Positions 31,849-43,198 of a DNA stretch of 64,000 bases are shown here, one piece after another. A model generated the notes under the pieces. It was not told the DNA's origin, made no database searches, and saw only the letters and a list, made by a program, of their open reading frames with translations. Position numbers and translations under genes: made by a program. Within the stretch, counting starts at the first letter, position 1; every line of letters begins with the position of its first letter. The stretch lies in assembly GCF_035046485.1 (NCBI RefSeq), contig NC_085137.1:442126334-442190333 (forward strand), written 5' to 3'. Origin of the DNA: Aedes albopictus. Lineage: Eukaryota > Arthropoda > Insecta > Diptera > Culicidae.

Positions 31849-32232
31849 TCCGTAAAGTAATTACCCAGTCGATAAAGTCACTCACTCCACTGCACGTCTT
31901 GACACGCTGACTGCTGGATGTAGAAAAAGCCGCAGCATGGGGAGATGTCACTGACAACAGGAGCTTACTTCAATTGCACTACTTTGTGTGGACACACCAG
32001 TAGAGAAGTTAGCCCTTGTTCAGCTCACAACACACCAGGCTACATGCTAAATATAAACAGCTCATTTGCACCCACACAGTTCCCTGTGGGATAAAAATAG
32101 TGTAAAGTTTATACATTAATATTTCAATATTACATTATTCCAGAAAGAAAATACGGAACCCAGGGGGAGCAGTAAGCAAAAACAACAAATCGTCAGTCAA
32201 TTCAACAACCAAACTCTGTTTAATTTGAACGG
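31849..32232. other. Unassigned, possible small exon
   Basis: Unique-looking. TTACATTATTCCAG followed by about 28 nt to GTAAGC near 32171 could be an exon, and would follow ATGGCGGAG in frame. This is weak evidence from splice-like motifs alone. Confidence 0.2.
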
Positions 32233-33016
32233 TACCGTAGACCGGGGTCAAATTGATCAGCGGGGTGAAATTGATCAATCGGGTACTACATTGTAATTCC
32301 ATACTAGGAACTCTTAAGTGTCGAAATGATCCTACTTTTTTTACGTCATCTGGTTCGTAGATGTCTTGAGATGAGTGTAGACTTTAAATTTTCTTGAAAA
32401 AAGTTGGTTTTGCCTTATTTTTTAGGAATTTGCAATGTAGTTCTCATTTAGCCTAAATCATGACTACTAAACAATCGATTGCCAATAGGTCTTCCCGTAA
32501 TTTCTCTCTTTTAACATTTTTGTGGAGCTTTGGTTGGGAAGTTATGTAGCTAATCAGAACATAAAATAGTTATAAAAAAGTTCATTTTATGATGAAATAG
32601 TCCTTTATTGTGTTAGAAATCACTTATTTCGATTGGAATTGCCTACATTCAGGCGTTTAAGGTGAAATTTCAAAATTTGGTTTTGCATTTAAAGTATTAA
32701 ACTCATTAGTTGTAAGATTTAAACGCGTTATTCGGTTTTAGAAGAGCAAAATTAAGCGGAGAAGGAAATGTTCCTGTCCAACCGATGCTTAACTGTATAC
32801 TGATCAATTTCGCCCCAAAGCGGCATTTCTATTTTTTGATATTTGAAGTTATTTAACTTAAATTTTGAATTTGTTGAACAAAATTTTATCACATGGTTCC
32901 ATGGAGACCCACTGGGTACTGGTTTTAAAGAAATTATTTTGGCAATATTTGAATTGGCACTGATGTTATCCGCAAAAGTTGTTTTAAAGTGATCAATTTG
33001 ACCCCGGATTACGGTA
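32233..33016. mobile_element. MITE, TACCGTAAA family, long copy 3
   Basis: Ends TACCGTAGACCGGGGTCAAA and TTTGACCCCGGATTACGGTA are inverted repeats with TA at the edges. GGGGTGAAATTGATCAAT follows internally. The 784 bp are non-coding. Confidence 0.75.
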
Positions 33017-33425
33017 TCCCGGTATTTTCAACCACCATGTTTTGGTTCGAAATAACTAATGTTGATATTTGTTTTCAGAGCTGTCATATCGAACAACAAA
33101 CATTTTTGTTGTTTTGAGTGGATGTTTGTAAAAAATAACTGATGATTATGAAAATCTATCAATATGATATTTTAGTTTGTTTTAGCTACCCTGGGTAGTA
33201 AAATCGAACTAAACCGTCGTTTGTGCTGGAATTAACATTGAATTCCGGTTGAAATGAGCTAAAATGTGGTTGTTTTTACAAGTATGTTTTCTCCGTTAAC
33301 GACGTGAGAATTCCGAGATAATACATTTCTTCAGGAAATTTCTCTACATTGGAAATCCATACATTTGTGGATACAAGCGAGACGGCATATTCATGCATCT
33401 CATACTTCCGGATTATGAATCCCTA
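33017..33425. other. Unassigned sequence with AACAAA motifs
   Basis: 33065-33180 shares the ACAACAAACA/TTTGTTGTTTT style of 27080-27339. TACCCTGGGTAG at about 33189 is a short palindrome. Nothing coding. Confidence 0.3.
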
Positions 33426-33545
33426 TGGTCCACTGCACGAATTTATTCTGGCCTGCTTACTCTCACAGAAAATTTGACGGCACCTCCCAAAGGTCAAATT
33501 TTCTATGAGAGTAAGCAGGCCAGAATAAATTCGTGCAGTGGACCA
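33426..33545. mobile_element. Near-perfect 120-bp hairpin (MITE-like)
   Basis: The left arm begins TGGTCCACTGCACGAATTTA and the right arm ends in its exact complement. The stem of about 52 bp has a single mismatch (TCACAG against TATGAG) around a 14-nt loop (GGCACCTCCCAAAG). It abuts the BEL RNase H fossil and probably inserted into it. It is long enough to be a source of hairpin RNA. Confidence 0.8.
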
Positions 33546-33802
33546 TGATCCAGAAGAGCTGGCATTTGTACCTAGCAACGAAAACCAAGGTAGCCCCTCT
33601 AAAAGTAACAAGCATTCTTCGTCTAGAGTTCATGACGTGTGTGCTAGGAATACAGCTAACCAAATAAGTGAACGGAAGACATTCAGTCCACGTACAGATT
33701 TTTTTTTTCTGGAGCGACTCTGATGTTGTAATGAGTTGGATAAATGCAGATATCCGGAAGTATCGGCCATTTGTTGCATATCCCGTGAATAGTTAACCCT
33801 CA
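33546..33802 (+). pseudogene. BEL/Pao RNase H fossil
   Basis: Frames contain KVAPLKVTSILRLEF and, after a stop (TAA at about 33662) and a frameshift in a T-run, FWSDSDVVMSWINADIRKYR. These align with KVAPIKTLSTPRLELK and FFWIDSTTVLAWIRSD of the intact BEL element at 48492-54611. It is an old, unrelated copy. Confidence 0.75.
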
Positions 33803-34490
33803 TTTGCCTCTGACACACGGGCTTTCGGTTACATAATTTCTTTATTTGAAGTATTGTGAGCTATACGATACCCACAAAGTGGTAAACATTTGAATAATTC
33901 AAGTTTCTATTGCTAGGCTATTTGAAATATCCGTTCAGGTTTATTGTTTGGGAACAGAGTTACTTAAAATCGCACTTAAATTGTAAGATGGTAGTTTTAA
34001 GAATTCCTTCGTGCTTACTCATGATAATATTCTTTTCTAGCTTGAAGCATTTGCTACCCAAGATTCAACGTTGTTTCACCAGTTCCCCAACAATCATAGC
34101 ATATACTTATATATCTTATAAGTTACATACATTATATGGTTTAGTTGGCAGAACTACCAGATAGTTTTTGAAAATTTTCATGTGGTTCAAAGTAAACCTT
34201 TATTTTAAACTGTTAAAATATAGTTCTATAAACTCTTTTCATTTTAGTTATAAAAGTTAGTAGGTGCAAATAGTGTTCGCTAATCCGGGGCGTAGAAGGT
34301 GGGAAACGAAGAATTGGGTCTTAAACAAGAGGTGTACAGCAATAGGTTTTTTTTTATTCCTTGTTGGGTATATAAGTCACTGCGACCAGTTTTTAGATCT
34401 ATTGTAGCAATAGGTTTAATCGTGACACAATCTTCGTATACCTCTATGAATATACAACTGATTATCTGAATAAAAACAGTTTTTATATTA
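33803..34490. other. AT-rich unassigned sequence
   Basis: One AT-rich frame of 84 codons (33910-34164) has no recognisable feature. No gene is called. Confidence 0.3.
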
Positions 34491-34582
34491 CACTGTTGAA
34501 AATGCTTTGACATCCATGTGCACAACAGAACATGTGCTCGATGAACAAATTGAGATTTGAAATTATGAAAAGAAATCCACGT

Positions 34583-34655
34583 ACTCCGGTGAGACTCGAA
34601 CTCACGACTCCCAATTCGCTAGACGGGCGCTTCTATTCCTTCAAGCTACGGAGTC
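34583..34655 (-). other. tRNA-like sequence, left arm
   Basis: Mirror copy of 35253-35325 on the opposite strand within the palindrome. Same A-box-like and B-box-like motifs. Confidence 0.5.
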
Positions 34656-35252
34656 ACTCGACTATCTCCGTCGCCAGCAGGCCTAGAACTGAACTCGATT
34701 CCACAATCGCACATGGTTATCTTCTTTTCACAATCCAAACCCCCTTCGGATGGGATTAGATGAACATCTAACACATTGTCTGTTGTGCACATGTATGTCA
34801 AAGCGGGAGAGGAAGTTATTTTTTTTTTTTTAATTGTCGAGAGCTTCGGGCACTGCCTTCCAATCACTTATTGGTATGGCAATTAGTGTGCAGTCGGACT
34901 CTCGACGGGTCGGTCCTCGGCCGACCGAATACGGTAAGGGTGACCGTAGCACCTTACAAATGTCGCTACGGTCACCCTTACCGTATTCGGTCGGCCGAGG
35001 ACCGACCCGTCGAGAGTCCGACTGCACACTAATTGCCATACCAATAAGTGATTGGAAGGCAGTGCCCGAAGCTCTCGACAATTAAAAATAACTTCCTCTC
35101 CCGCTTTGACATACATGTGCACAACAGACAATGTGTTAGATGTTCATCTAATCCCATCCGAAGGGGGTTTGGATTGTGAAAAGAAGATAACCATGTGCGA
35201 TTGTGGAATCGAGTTCAGTTCTAGGCCTGCTGGCGACGGAGATAGTCGAGTG

Positions 35253-35325
35253 ACTCCGTAGCTTGAAGGAATAGAAGCGCCCGTCTAGCGAATTGGGAGT
35301 CGTGAGTTCGAGTCTCACCGGAGTA
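35253..35325 (+). other. tRNA-like sequence, right arm
   Basis: ACTCCGT pairs with CCGGAGT (six of seven) as an acceptor stem. TAGCTTGAAGGAATAGAAGC resembles a D arm, and GTGAGTTCGAGTCTCAC is a perfect T arm (5-bp stem, 7-nt loop). The anticodon stem does not pair cleanly. A Pol III transcript is conceivable, but a decoding tRNA is unlikely. Confidence 0.5.
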
Positions 35326-35418
35326 CGTGGATTTCTTTTCATAATTTCAAATCTCAATTTGTTCATCGAGCACATGTTCTGTTGTGCACATGGATGTCAA
35401 AGCATTTTCAACAGTGTA

Positions 35419-36206
<788 letters not shown>

Positions 36207-36402
36207 TTTGACTCGGAACTTTGTTCGGATTATGGGATAAATCATGGCTAAAACTGTTCAGACAACCAAGTTATTAAAGAACCAATATTTTAAACGAATC
36301 ATTTAAAGTAAAACAGAATAGAATTATGTAGTTTAACATTGAGTGCTAAGAGACGTAATCAACGTAAAAATGAGGCATTTATTTGTTATTATTATTAGTC
36401 TG

Positions 36403-36534
36403 TTACAAGATTTCTTGTACCTTGATTATTATATTTTTTATCTTCCGCAGCAGTTCGATTGTACGAGACGCTTGGATCGATGCATTTGATATTTCAGTGC
36501 TTTCGTGTTTACTGAATATTGTTCCCACAGTCAC
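36403..36534 (-). CDS. Candidate 3'-terminal exon of a host gene
   Basis: On the minus strand an acceptor (GCTGTTTGATTATCTAG, 36535 on) is followed by 43 codons open to TAA at 36403-36405: VTVGTIFSKHESTEISNASI, then QASRTIELLRKIKNIIIK, then VQEIL. AATAAA lies 20 nt past the stop (36378-36383 on the plus strand), where a poly(A) signal belongs. The composition is protein-like and helix-prone and resembles no transposon. It begins in phase 0, matching the donor of the exon at 40344-40442. The gene is not recognised; most of it would lie upstream, beyond the window or undetected. Confidence 0.45.
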   Translation of the reverse strand: MTVGTIFSKHESTEISNASIQASRTIELLRKIKNIIIKVQEIL

Positions 36535-37059
36535 CTAGATAATCAAACAGCATTCAGAAATCGACACATTTCAAGTATTCCTAAACATCCTTTTGCACTA
36601 TTTATTGAACATAATATCAAGATTCCATGACAAAAGCATAAATAAAAAATTGTTTAACGGATCTTCGACTGAGCATGAGTAGATTACCTGAACAGATGTT
36701 GTGAATGCACCATGTCCAAGGCCATACCGCACCACATATTGTCATACATGTTTCAAGATCGATATTTAATAATAAAAATAAAAACATTCATATCGCAATT
36801 AGTACGTCTGGAAACAATATCTTCAATAAGGCCCAACACTTTTTGGTCGCATTCGATACAAGTTTTCTCACCGTGCGACTGACAGCGAAATCAGAATGGA
36901 AAACACGTGTTTTGGGCTAAACAGCTGTTGAAGTATAAGGCGTTGTTCAGTTGATTACCACGTGCTGTGCTAATTCACCACTGCTGAACACAAGTTCAGG
37001 AGTGATCATTATTGAGTCATGGGAAGACTATGTTTTGCTTTGGGTGCTGCATCTCACCA
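36535..37059. other. Candidate intron sequence, unassigned
   Basis: Contains a minus-strand GTAATC donor-like site at 36687 after a short open stretch, but no acceptor for it. Treated as intron or intergenic. Confidence 0.3.
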
Positions 37060-37133
37060 TCTCTAGGATGGCGCAGATAGGAAGGTGTGCGGCTCACAAT
37101 CGACAGGTCTCGAGATCTAATCCGGATTTAGGT
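37060..37133 (+). mobile_element. tRNA-like SINE head
   Basis: GGATGGCGCAGATAGGAAGG as A-box region and CGAGATCTAATCC as B-box-like region, with the usual spacing. Diverged; directly followed by the hairpin at 37141. Confidence 0.4.
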
Positions 37134-37140
37134 AATTTTA

Positions 37141-37200
37141 TATGTAATTCTTATTTCATAATAGGTGTTCTCAACACCTCTTTGAAATAAGAATTACATA
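37141..37200. repeat. 60-nt hairpin
   Basis: TATGTAATTCTTATTTCA at the left and its exact complement at the right enclose AGGTGTT...AACACCT, giving about 26 paired bases, a small internal loop and a 3-nt loop. The size resembles a pre-miRNA stem, but it could be the 3' part of the adjacent tRNA-derived element. Confidence 0.6.
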
Positions 37201-38055
37201 ACTCTCGTGAGAGTTCAACGTTTTTGCATTTTATTTATTTTCAGTCATTTTTGCCAAAGCTTAATAACAACTTTCCTTTACATTTGCAAAACGCTTTGAA
37301 CAACATAAAATAAAGTTGGTGCACAACATGATGCTTTATAACTTCTCCAAATTTGTGTGAACAAACCCCGAACATAGGTTGTACGTGAAAATAATTCAAA
37401 TGTTATTCAACATTATACTGAATTAATTCTTCATAAAGGTGATGGTTAAATGAGTGATCGTTAGTTGGGGTGCCTCCGGTCCCAGATCCTCAGTCGGACA
37501 CTGTATACTACCTTGTTTTACCCACATTTAAGTTCAAATTGGCATGGACAACACATGAACGTTAGTCAGAAATGAAAAAAACCCGCAGCTCTCTAGAGTG
37601 CCCAATCGGATGTATTGATTATTCTTTTTCCTATTTTCTTGGCCCCATTAAAGATGCTTCACCCATTATTTTCCACCAGATTCACATGTACGTTTAGGCC
37701 AAGGCAGAGAACTTTGTTCGAGTGTATGCTCGGGTGGGTTTCCTTCATATATTATATGGGCGGAAAAATTTTCTACCCACTATTTTCACTTCGTTCAACA
37801 TCCTGTGTAAGATAAAACGAACTCAACACACGGTTCAGTCGAGAAAGAGAAGACAAATGACCACTTGAGCATGGACAGATCAACAAAGGCACGGACGAAG
37901 AGGCTGCCAGAGGCTTATAAATCTTCTTGTCGACTTCACACATTAGCGCCTGGGATCCACCGGGCTCTTAACCGAGAATGCTGTGTTTGTAAGTCAATCT
38001 TGTTTTGATGGTAATTGTGAAACGGTAGGATTCTTTTTCGGAGAAGATTTCGTTC
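37201..38055. other. Unique-looking intergenic or intronic sequence
   Basis: No repeat recognised. It would lie inside the intron of the candidate minus-strand gene. No coding stretch with splice sites found. Confidence 0.3.
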
Positions 38056-39110
38056 AACCTTCACGTACCCGACCCCCGACAACTCATTTTCAGAATGCTG
38101 ACATTTCGTCAATTTTCATCCGATTTTTATGAAGTCGCCCTCAATCGATCATAAATTGGTGCAAGTTTATTATACTCAAGTGGCCATTTAATATCCAGAA
38201 CCATTCCGGAGATATTCCGGATTGTGCTGGGGTCAGGGGGTGATTGAGGGGTCTGTTTTGCCAAATGACTAAAAGTGATTATTTCGTGTGTTATTGTGTT
38301 TAAGAGGCCCCCGCGGAACCTTTTCCAGGTGTTCCGAAGCGGCCACATCAGATGATACATAATTCAGTCATTTTTTTTTTCTGCCCCATTGTCTTGAAAT
38401 CATGAAATTTGATACGTCGCACGGCATGTTTTAGTTATAAACCAGAAATTTCCCCGATGTCACCCCCGTGGAACCTATGCTAGATGTTCCGGGGTGGCCA
38501 TATTAGTTGATACGGTGTCAGGCTATTCGGCCGAAGGTCATTAGGCCGAAGGCCATTCGGCCGAAGGTCATTAGGCCGAATGGTCATTAGGCCGAATGGT
38601 CATTAGGCCGAATGGTCATTAGGCCGAATGGTCATCAGGCCGAATGGTCAGTTGAAGTCAGTTGATACAGACTTCAGGGTATCGTTTCTGACTCAGTCGT
38701 TCGAAATCATGAAGTTTGATATGTCGCACGACATGTTTTTGATGAAAACCAGAAGTGTCCCCAATGAGGTCCCCGCGGAGCCTGTCACGGTGATCCGGAT
38801 GGGTCAACATATTCAAAACTGATTATCGCCGTTGTGTTTTATTGTTTGAAAAAAAAAATTCCACTGAAAATCGATGGTTCAAACACAATAACACACGAAA
38901 TAGTACTTTTTAGGCAATTCGGCACCCTCCCTGACCCCAGTACAATCCGGAATAACTCCGAAATGGTTCCGGATATTGCATGGCCACTTGGGTGTAATAA
39001 ACTTGCATCAATTTATGATCGATTGAGGGCGACTTCAAAAATGTTGGATGAAAATTAACGAAATGCCAGCATTTTGAAAATGAGATGTTGGGGGTCGGTA
39101 CGTGAAGGTT
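38056..39110. mobile_element. Foldback element containing a minisatellite
   Basis: Left arm (38056-about 38320) starts AACCTTCACGTACCCGACCC; right arm (about 38830-39110) ends in its near complement. The arms share TCAATCGATCATAAATTG and the stretch around AAGTGGCC. The interior has three diverged copies of a module with CCCCGCGGAACC...GTTCCG (38310, 38465, 38770) and the minisatellite at 38521-38650. No ORF. Confidence 0.7.
38521..38650. repeat. GGCCGAA(T)GGTCATTA minisatellite
   Basis: About eight units of 15-18 bp built on GGTCATTAGGCCGAA, with partly palindromic cores TTCGGCCGAA in the first units. It is in the loop of the 38056-39110 foldback. Confidence 0.9.
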
Positions 39111-40343
39111 AATAGGATATCATCGTTAAGTCAATTTTGTGATTTGTTTTTTGTATATTCTATTGGTTTTCAAAACTAGGTTACTTTTTAAAACATTCAC
39201 AAATTGAATTGATAAAACCTTTTGTTGTATGCTGATGCAAAGCGCCAAAACTTCAAAATCACAATGATGAAGGAAATGATAAAAATAGAAAATTGATAAT
39301 TTGTTGATAAACTCAATTGCATCATGAAAATACCATTCATGATTCTTTTATCTCTTCAGGGAATTGTCACAAACTAACCGAACGGTACACTTGCAATGTA
39401 CCCGGGTTTGTTCAAATCAACCAACTTCTTAAGGTGAAACATCAAGAAATCCCATTGCAATTTTTCATACAAACTTTAGGGGCACAAATCTGACGAACAA
39501 AGCATCGAGCCTAGTCGCACTTGTTTTTACTGGCTTTGCTCACTTCCAAAAAGAGGCAGCTTTTACAAATCGAGAGCATTTGTTTACAAATTTTCAAGAT
39601 TGGTGCTCTTGAAAACGTGAGTAGGGGACCAAGTCGGCCATTGTGGCAGCCATGTTTGTATTCTCTGAAGTTTCTCCTTAAACACAGGAAGACTTACTGT
39701 TTCAGTGTTTCAATTTTACCGATAAAAAATCACAACATCACAAGATTCAGAAAGTGATACACTCGAACCCATTCAGTTAGTATCGAGCCCCAGTAGATAA
39801 AACTTTTCATCAAATCAGCCAATTTCGAAATTCATCATCTCCCAGCCGCGATAATGGCTTCCTATCGAGCCACTCGAACAGAGGCAGCCTTTCTCGATTT
39901 TTAACCCAGTTTCAAAACAAGCCTATCATCGTTTCCATTGTTCATCTTTTTGCCGCAGGCAAAGCACCTAGCGCCAAACCGTTGGGGGAAAAGTTTTCCT
40001 GTTGATGTGGAGGGGAGATCAGGGTACAATGGACATTCCTTCCCCAAAGGAAAAACGGCCACATTTAGATTTTTCTGTTCAATATTGGTTCTACAGTACA
40101 TGTGATATCATTATATCTCTGCTTTCTCATAACGGCGTACAACATTTTTTTGAAAGAGGCAATGAAATGCCTGAAGATAACACATGAACTCACGAACATA
40201 GTGTGATCTCAGATGTGCTACTAGTTAGTGGGTCATTCGGTTTAATTCTCCTCAAAGTATGGCTTTCCCATTGTGTTCCGTATCCCAACCCTATCACTAG
40301 TGAATAGTAGGTTGGTACGGCACGAAAAATGATCCATACTCAC
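39111..40343. other. Unique-looking sequence, probable intron
   Basis: No repeat structure and no coding exon recognised on either strand. Confidence 0.3.
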
Positions 40344-40442
40344 GTTCGCAAAAGCTCTTTCAAAACGAAGCCGAAATGGTTCGTCGTAATCAGTTGGCTT
40401 CCAGAGTGACGCCGTTTCAATAGTGCCACCAGGCAAAATCAC
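40344..40442 (-). CDS. Candidate 99-bp internal exon of a host gene
   Basis: On the minus strand, CTTTTGCAATTTAG precedes GTG and AAC|GTGAGT ends it: an acceptor and a near-consensus donor exactly 99 bp apart and fully open in phase 0 (33 codons: VILPGGTIETASLWKPTDYD, then EPFRLRFERAFAN). The match of phase, length and protein-like composition is unlikely by chance, but the protein is not recognised. It may splice to the terminal exon at 36403-36534 across a 3.8-kb intron. Upstream exons were not found. Confidence 0.45.
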
Positions 40443-41479
40443 CTAAATTGCAAAAGTTTCAAACTCAAGTCGAACCCAGCCGATGCCGGTGACGGTGGTG
40501 GTGGTGGTGCTGGATGGTGGGATGCTGCGAGAAGGATAATTATTATCGTCGATTCGAGCCGAAGGGAAAGGAGATCAATGCAGATCGTCGTCCGCCGAGC
40601 CATTCGACGACGTCAATATCTGTCGTCGATAAGCAGACGTTTAAGCGAGCGTTTGCTGGTAGGTGCGAATGGACGGGAAAGGGGGTTCTATACTGTTTTT
40701 GTATCGAGGTTGGCTTGGCCCTGCAGGGTAAATACAAAGGATGAGATTTCGATGTCACTGTGAAGTTGCCCCAGGCAGGGTGGAGGCAGCTTTTAGCAGT
40801 TTGAAAAGTTTTCTCATTAAAATGTGGCAAAGGCAAGGATTCGGTTGAAATAGTGGGTGGTGGTACATTGTTCCTCTTGTGAAATCAGATGCAGATGAGG
40901 GAGCAGCCCTTTTTAAACCTGTTCCCCAGTTAGTCTCCCAACAATACGTATGCTGTGGCATATAGAAAGCAACCTTGTGAAAAGCTGAATATCGGTCAAG
41001 CGTTTTTCATCAGTTTCGTGACGTAAACTGTTTTTTTACACTGAAACCTCCATTTAGGTTGGATCCATTGAGGTAAAATCTATTTAGGTCCCTCCATTTA
41101 GGTAACGTAAATGGAAATTGATTGTGTTCAGAGCAGTTGGGGTACTCAAAATTACAGTTGGTTTACGACAAAAAAGCAGATTTAATAATTAAGGGACGTT
41201 TACGGAGTGTTTAAGGGTTAAAAGTTTAAGAGTATCCGAGATCTCCCTGGAGTTTCGGCCATATGATCTACAAGCGTAATCAGTAATCTATTGGAGCATT
41301 ATGAATGAAATTTATGCTTACACACAGCCTCATGTTACTATGTGTTGTCAAAGAGTGAGTTCGTTGTCAGTTTGAGGATCTCCAAGAACTTCCTTGTGTA
41401 TAGGTCATCGGATCTACTAACGTATTTCGTTGTATCTAAGAGATTTACGCAATAGAGGAAAAGTTAAATGGGCTTCTAT
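40443..41479. other. Unassigned; upstream intron of the candidate gene
   Basis: 40490-40760 is less AT-rich (GGTGGTGGTGGTGCTGG, GACGACGTC) and open on both strands for 60-97 codons, without splice support. 41040-41110 repeats TCCATTTAGGT, a motif that recurs at 42895-42960 on the far side of the next array. Confidence 0.3.
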
Positions 41480-42791
41480 ATTCCCCTGAAACCGCTCTGA
41501 TGACCATTGAGATGCCTTGAAACGCCTCTAGAACCCCCATGAAATCTTTATGAAATTTACCTGAGAGCCTCTGAACCCCCCTGAAACCACTCGGAAACCT
41601 CCTGAAAGCCCAGAAACGCATTGAAACTCTTAGAAACGCTTTGAAACGCTTTGATACCCCTATGAGACCTGCTGGAAATTCACCTGCGAGCCTCTGAAGC
41701 CCCTAAAACCCTCCCAAAATCACCTGGGACGCCTGCAACGCATTGAACATCTTTCAAACGTCTTGAAACGCTTTGAAACGCCTCTAAAACCCCTACAATT
41801 TACCTGAGAATAAAACCCCCATGAAAACTCTGTGAAATTCACCTGCGAGCCTCTGAAGCCCCCTTAAGGCCCTCTAAACCTCTTGATACGCCCTGAAACG
41901 CATTGAAAGTCCTGAAACGCTTTAAAACATTTTGAAACGCCTCTAAAACCCCTCTAAAATATGCGTGAAAGTCACATGAGAGCCTCTGAAGCCTCCTAAA
42001 ACCGTTGTGTAGCCTCCTGAAACGTCTTGAAATGCTTTGAAACGCCTTGAAATGCTTTGAAACGCCTCTGAAACCCCTATGAAACCTACGAGAAATTCAC
42101 TTGCAAGCCTCTGAAGCCCCCTAAAAGCCTCCTGAACCCTCTTGGGACGCCCTGAAACGCCTTGAAACGCCTCGAAACGCCTTGAAATGCTTTGAAATAC
42201 CTTGAAACGCTTTGAAATGCCTCTGAAACCCCTTTAAAACCTCCGTGAATATCACCTGAGAGCCTCTGAAGCCCCCTAAAACCCCTGTGAAACCTCCTGA
42301 AACGCATTGAATCGCTTTGAAACGCCTCTGAAACCCTCATGAAACCTTCGTGAAATTCCCCTGCGAGCCTCTTAAGCCCCCTCAAATTCATCGGAAACCT
42401 TCTTAAATGCACTGAAAGACCCTGAAACGCCCATGAAACCCCTATGAAACCTCCGTGAAGGCACCCTTAAACCTCCTGAAACCTCCTGAAAAACCATGAA
42501 ACGCCCTGAAACGCATTGAAACGTCTCTGAAACCCTCATGAAGCCTCCAAAGAACTTACCTGCGAGTTTCTGAAGCCGCTCAAAACGTCTCTCACCTATG
42601 ACACATAAATGAAATCCATGTGAAACGCATCTGAAAGCCTCTGAAGCCCCATAAAATACCTCTGAAACCTCCTGAAACGCCCTGAAACACCTTGAAACGC
42701 TTAGGAACGCCTCTGATACTTCACCTGAGAGCATATGAAGCCCCCTAAACGCCCTCTTAAACCTTCTGAAACGCCTGAAAACGCCTCTGAT
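41480..42791. repeat. Degenerate CCTGAAACGC array
   Basis: About 1.3 kb of CCTGAAACGC / CTTTGAAACGCCTCTGAAAC variants, with a higher-order unit of about 120-130 bp marked by GAGCCTCTGAAGCCCCCTAA (for example 41690, 41850, 42110, 42260). Same family as 5010-6290. Minus-strand frames of 108-120 codons are artefacts. Confidence 0.8.
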
Positions 42792-42804
42792 GGGGGGGGG
42801 GGGG
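42792..42804. repeat. G13 homopolymer at array edge
   Basis: Thirteen consecutive G at the end of the CCTGAAACGC array; G-quadruplex-prone and a likely sequencing trouble spot. Confidence 0.9.
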
Positions 42805-43049
42805 AGTCATAAATCTCCTTTGAAATTCCTCTGACGATCCCCCCTTTGCATCTGCTTGCCTTTCTCAAACTTCTTTGCTACCTTGAAATCCATATAGGTA
42901 ATGAACTGAATCCGTTTAGGTTAGAATCCATTAAGGTAAAAATTCTATTTCGGCAGTCCCAACTCGTTCGGGTGTACATTGATTATTGATTACATTGATG
43001 GCCACAGCAGCATAGTACTACAGCACCGTTTGTAATTACAGAACACCAC
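42805..43049. other. Array flank, unassigned
   Basis: Contains the TCCATATAGGT/GTTTAGGTTAGAATCCATTA motifs matching 41040-41110. No gene. Confidence 0.35.
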
Positions 43050-43198
43050 CTTTGTCGAACTTGGGCTCGTTGAGTTCGTCGATATTTTCCAAGTTTCCCC
43101 AAACGTTTAGGATTTTTAGATCTTCTTCAACCGCGTGCTGCCACCGCAATTGTGGCCGTCCAAGAAAATGCCGGCCTCTATTGGCTCCCTGATGAATA
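43050..43198 (-). pseudogene. RTE-like C-terminal relic
   Basis: The minus strand reads LGRPQLRWQHAVEEDLKILN and VWGNLENI, matching RGRPRTRWLHAVEEDLRSLH and VRGNWRNI of the intact element at 21178-24147. It is cut at 43198 by the TIR element that follows. Confidence 0.75.

Larger units (their letters stand above)
34491..35416. mobile_element. Near-perfect 926-bp palindromic TIR element
   Basis: The terminus CACTGTTGAAAATGCTTTGA is complementary at both ends, and TA flanks each side (34489-34490 and 35417-35418). The arms are almost identical over about 450 bp, differing mainly in a T-run near 34820 and at the centre (loop about 14 nt near 34955). Each arm carries a tRNA-like sequence. Such arm identity means either a very young fold or gene conversion between arms. 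Confidence 0.85.

Noticed and set aside
34834..35085. Two identical 83-residue frames on opposite strands
   Set aside because: They are the same palindrome read from both sides, and contain no domain.
36682..36770. A further minus-strand exon ending CTGTTCAG before GTAATC
   Set aside because: The only frame fitting the next exon has a stop upstream with no acceptor AG after it.
42086..42734. Minus-strand frames of 108 and 120 codons with FQxVSxxF repeats
   Set aside because: By-products of the CCTGAAACGC array.
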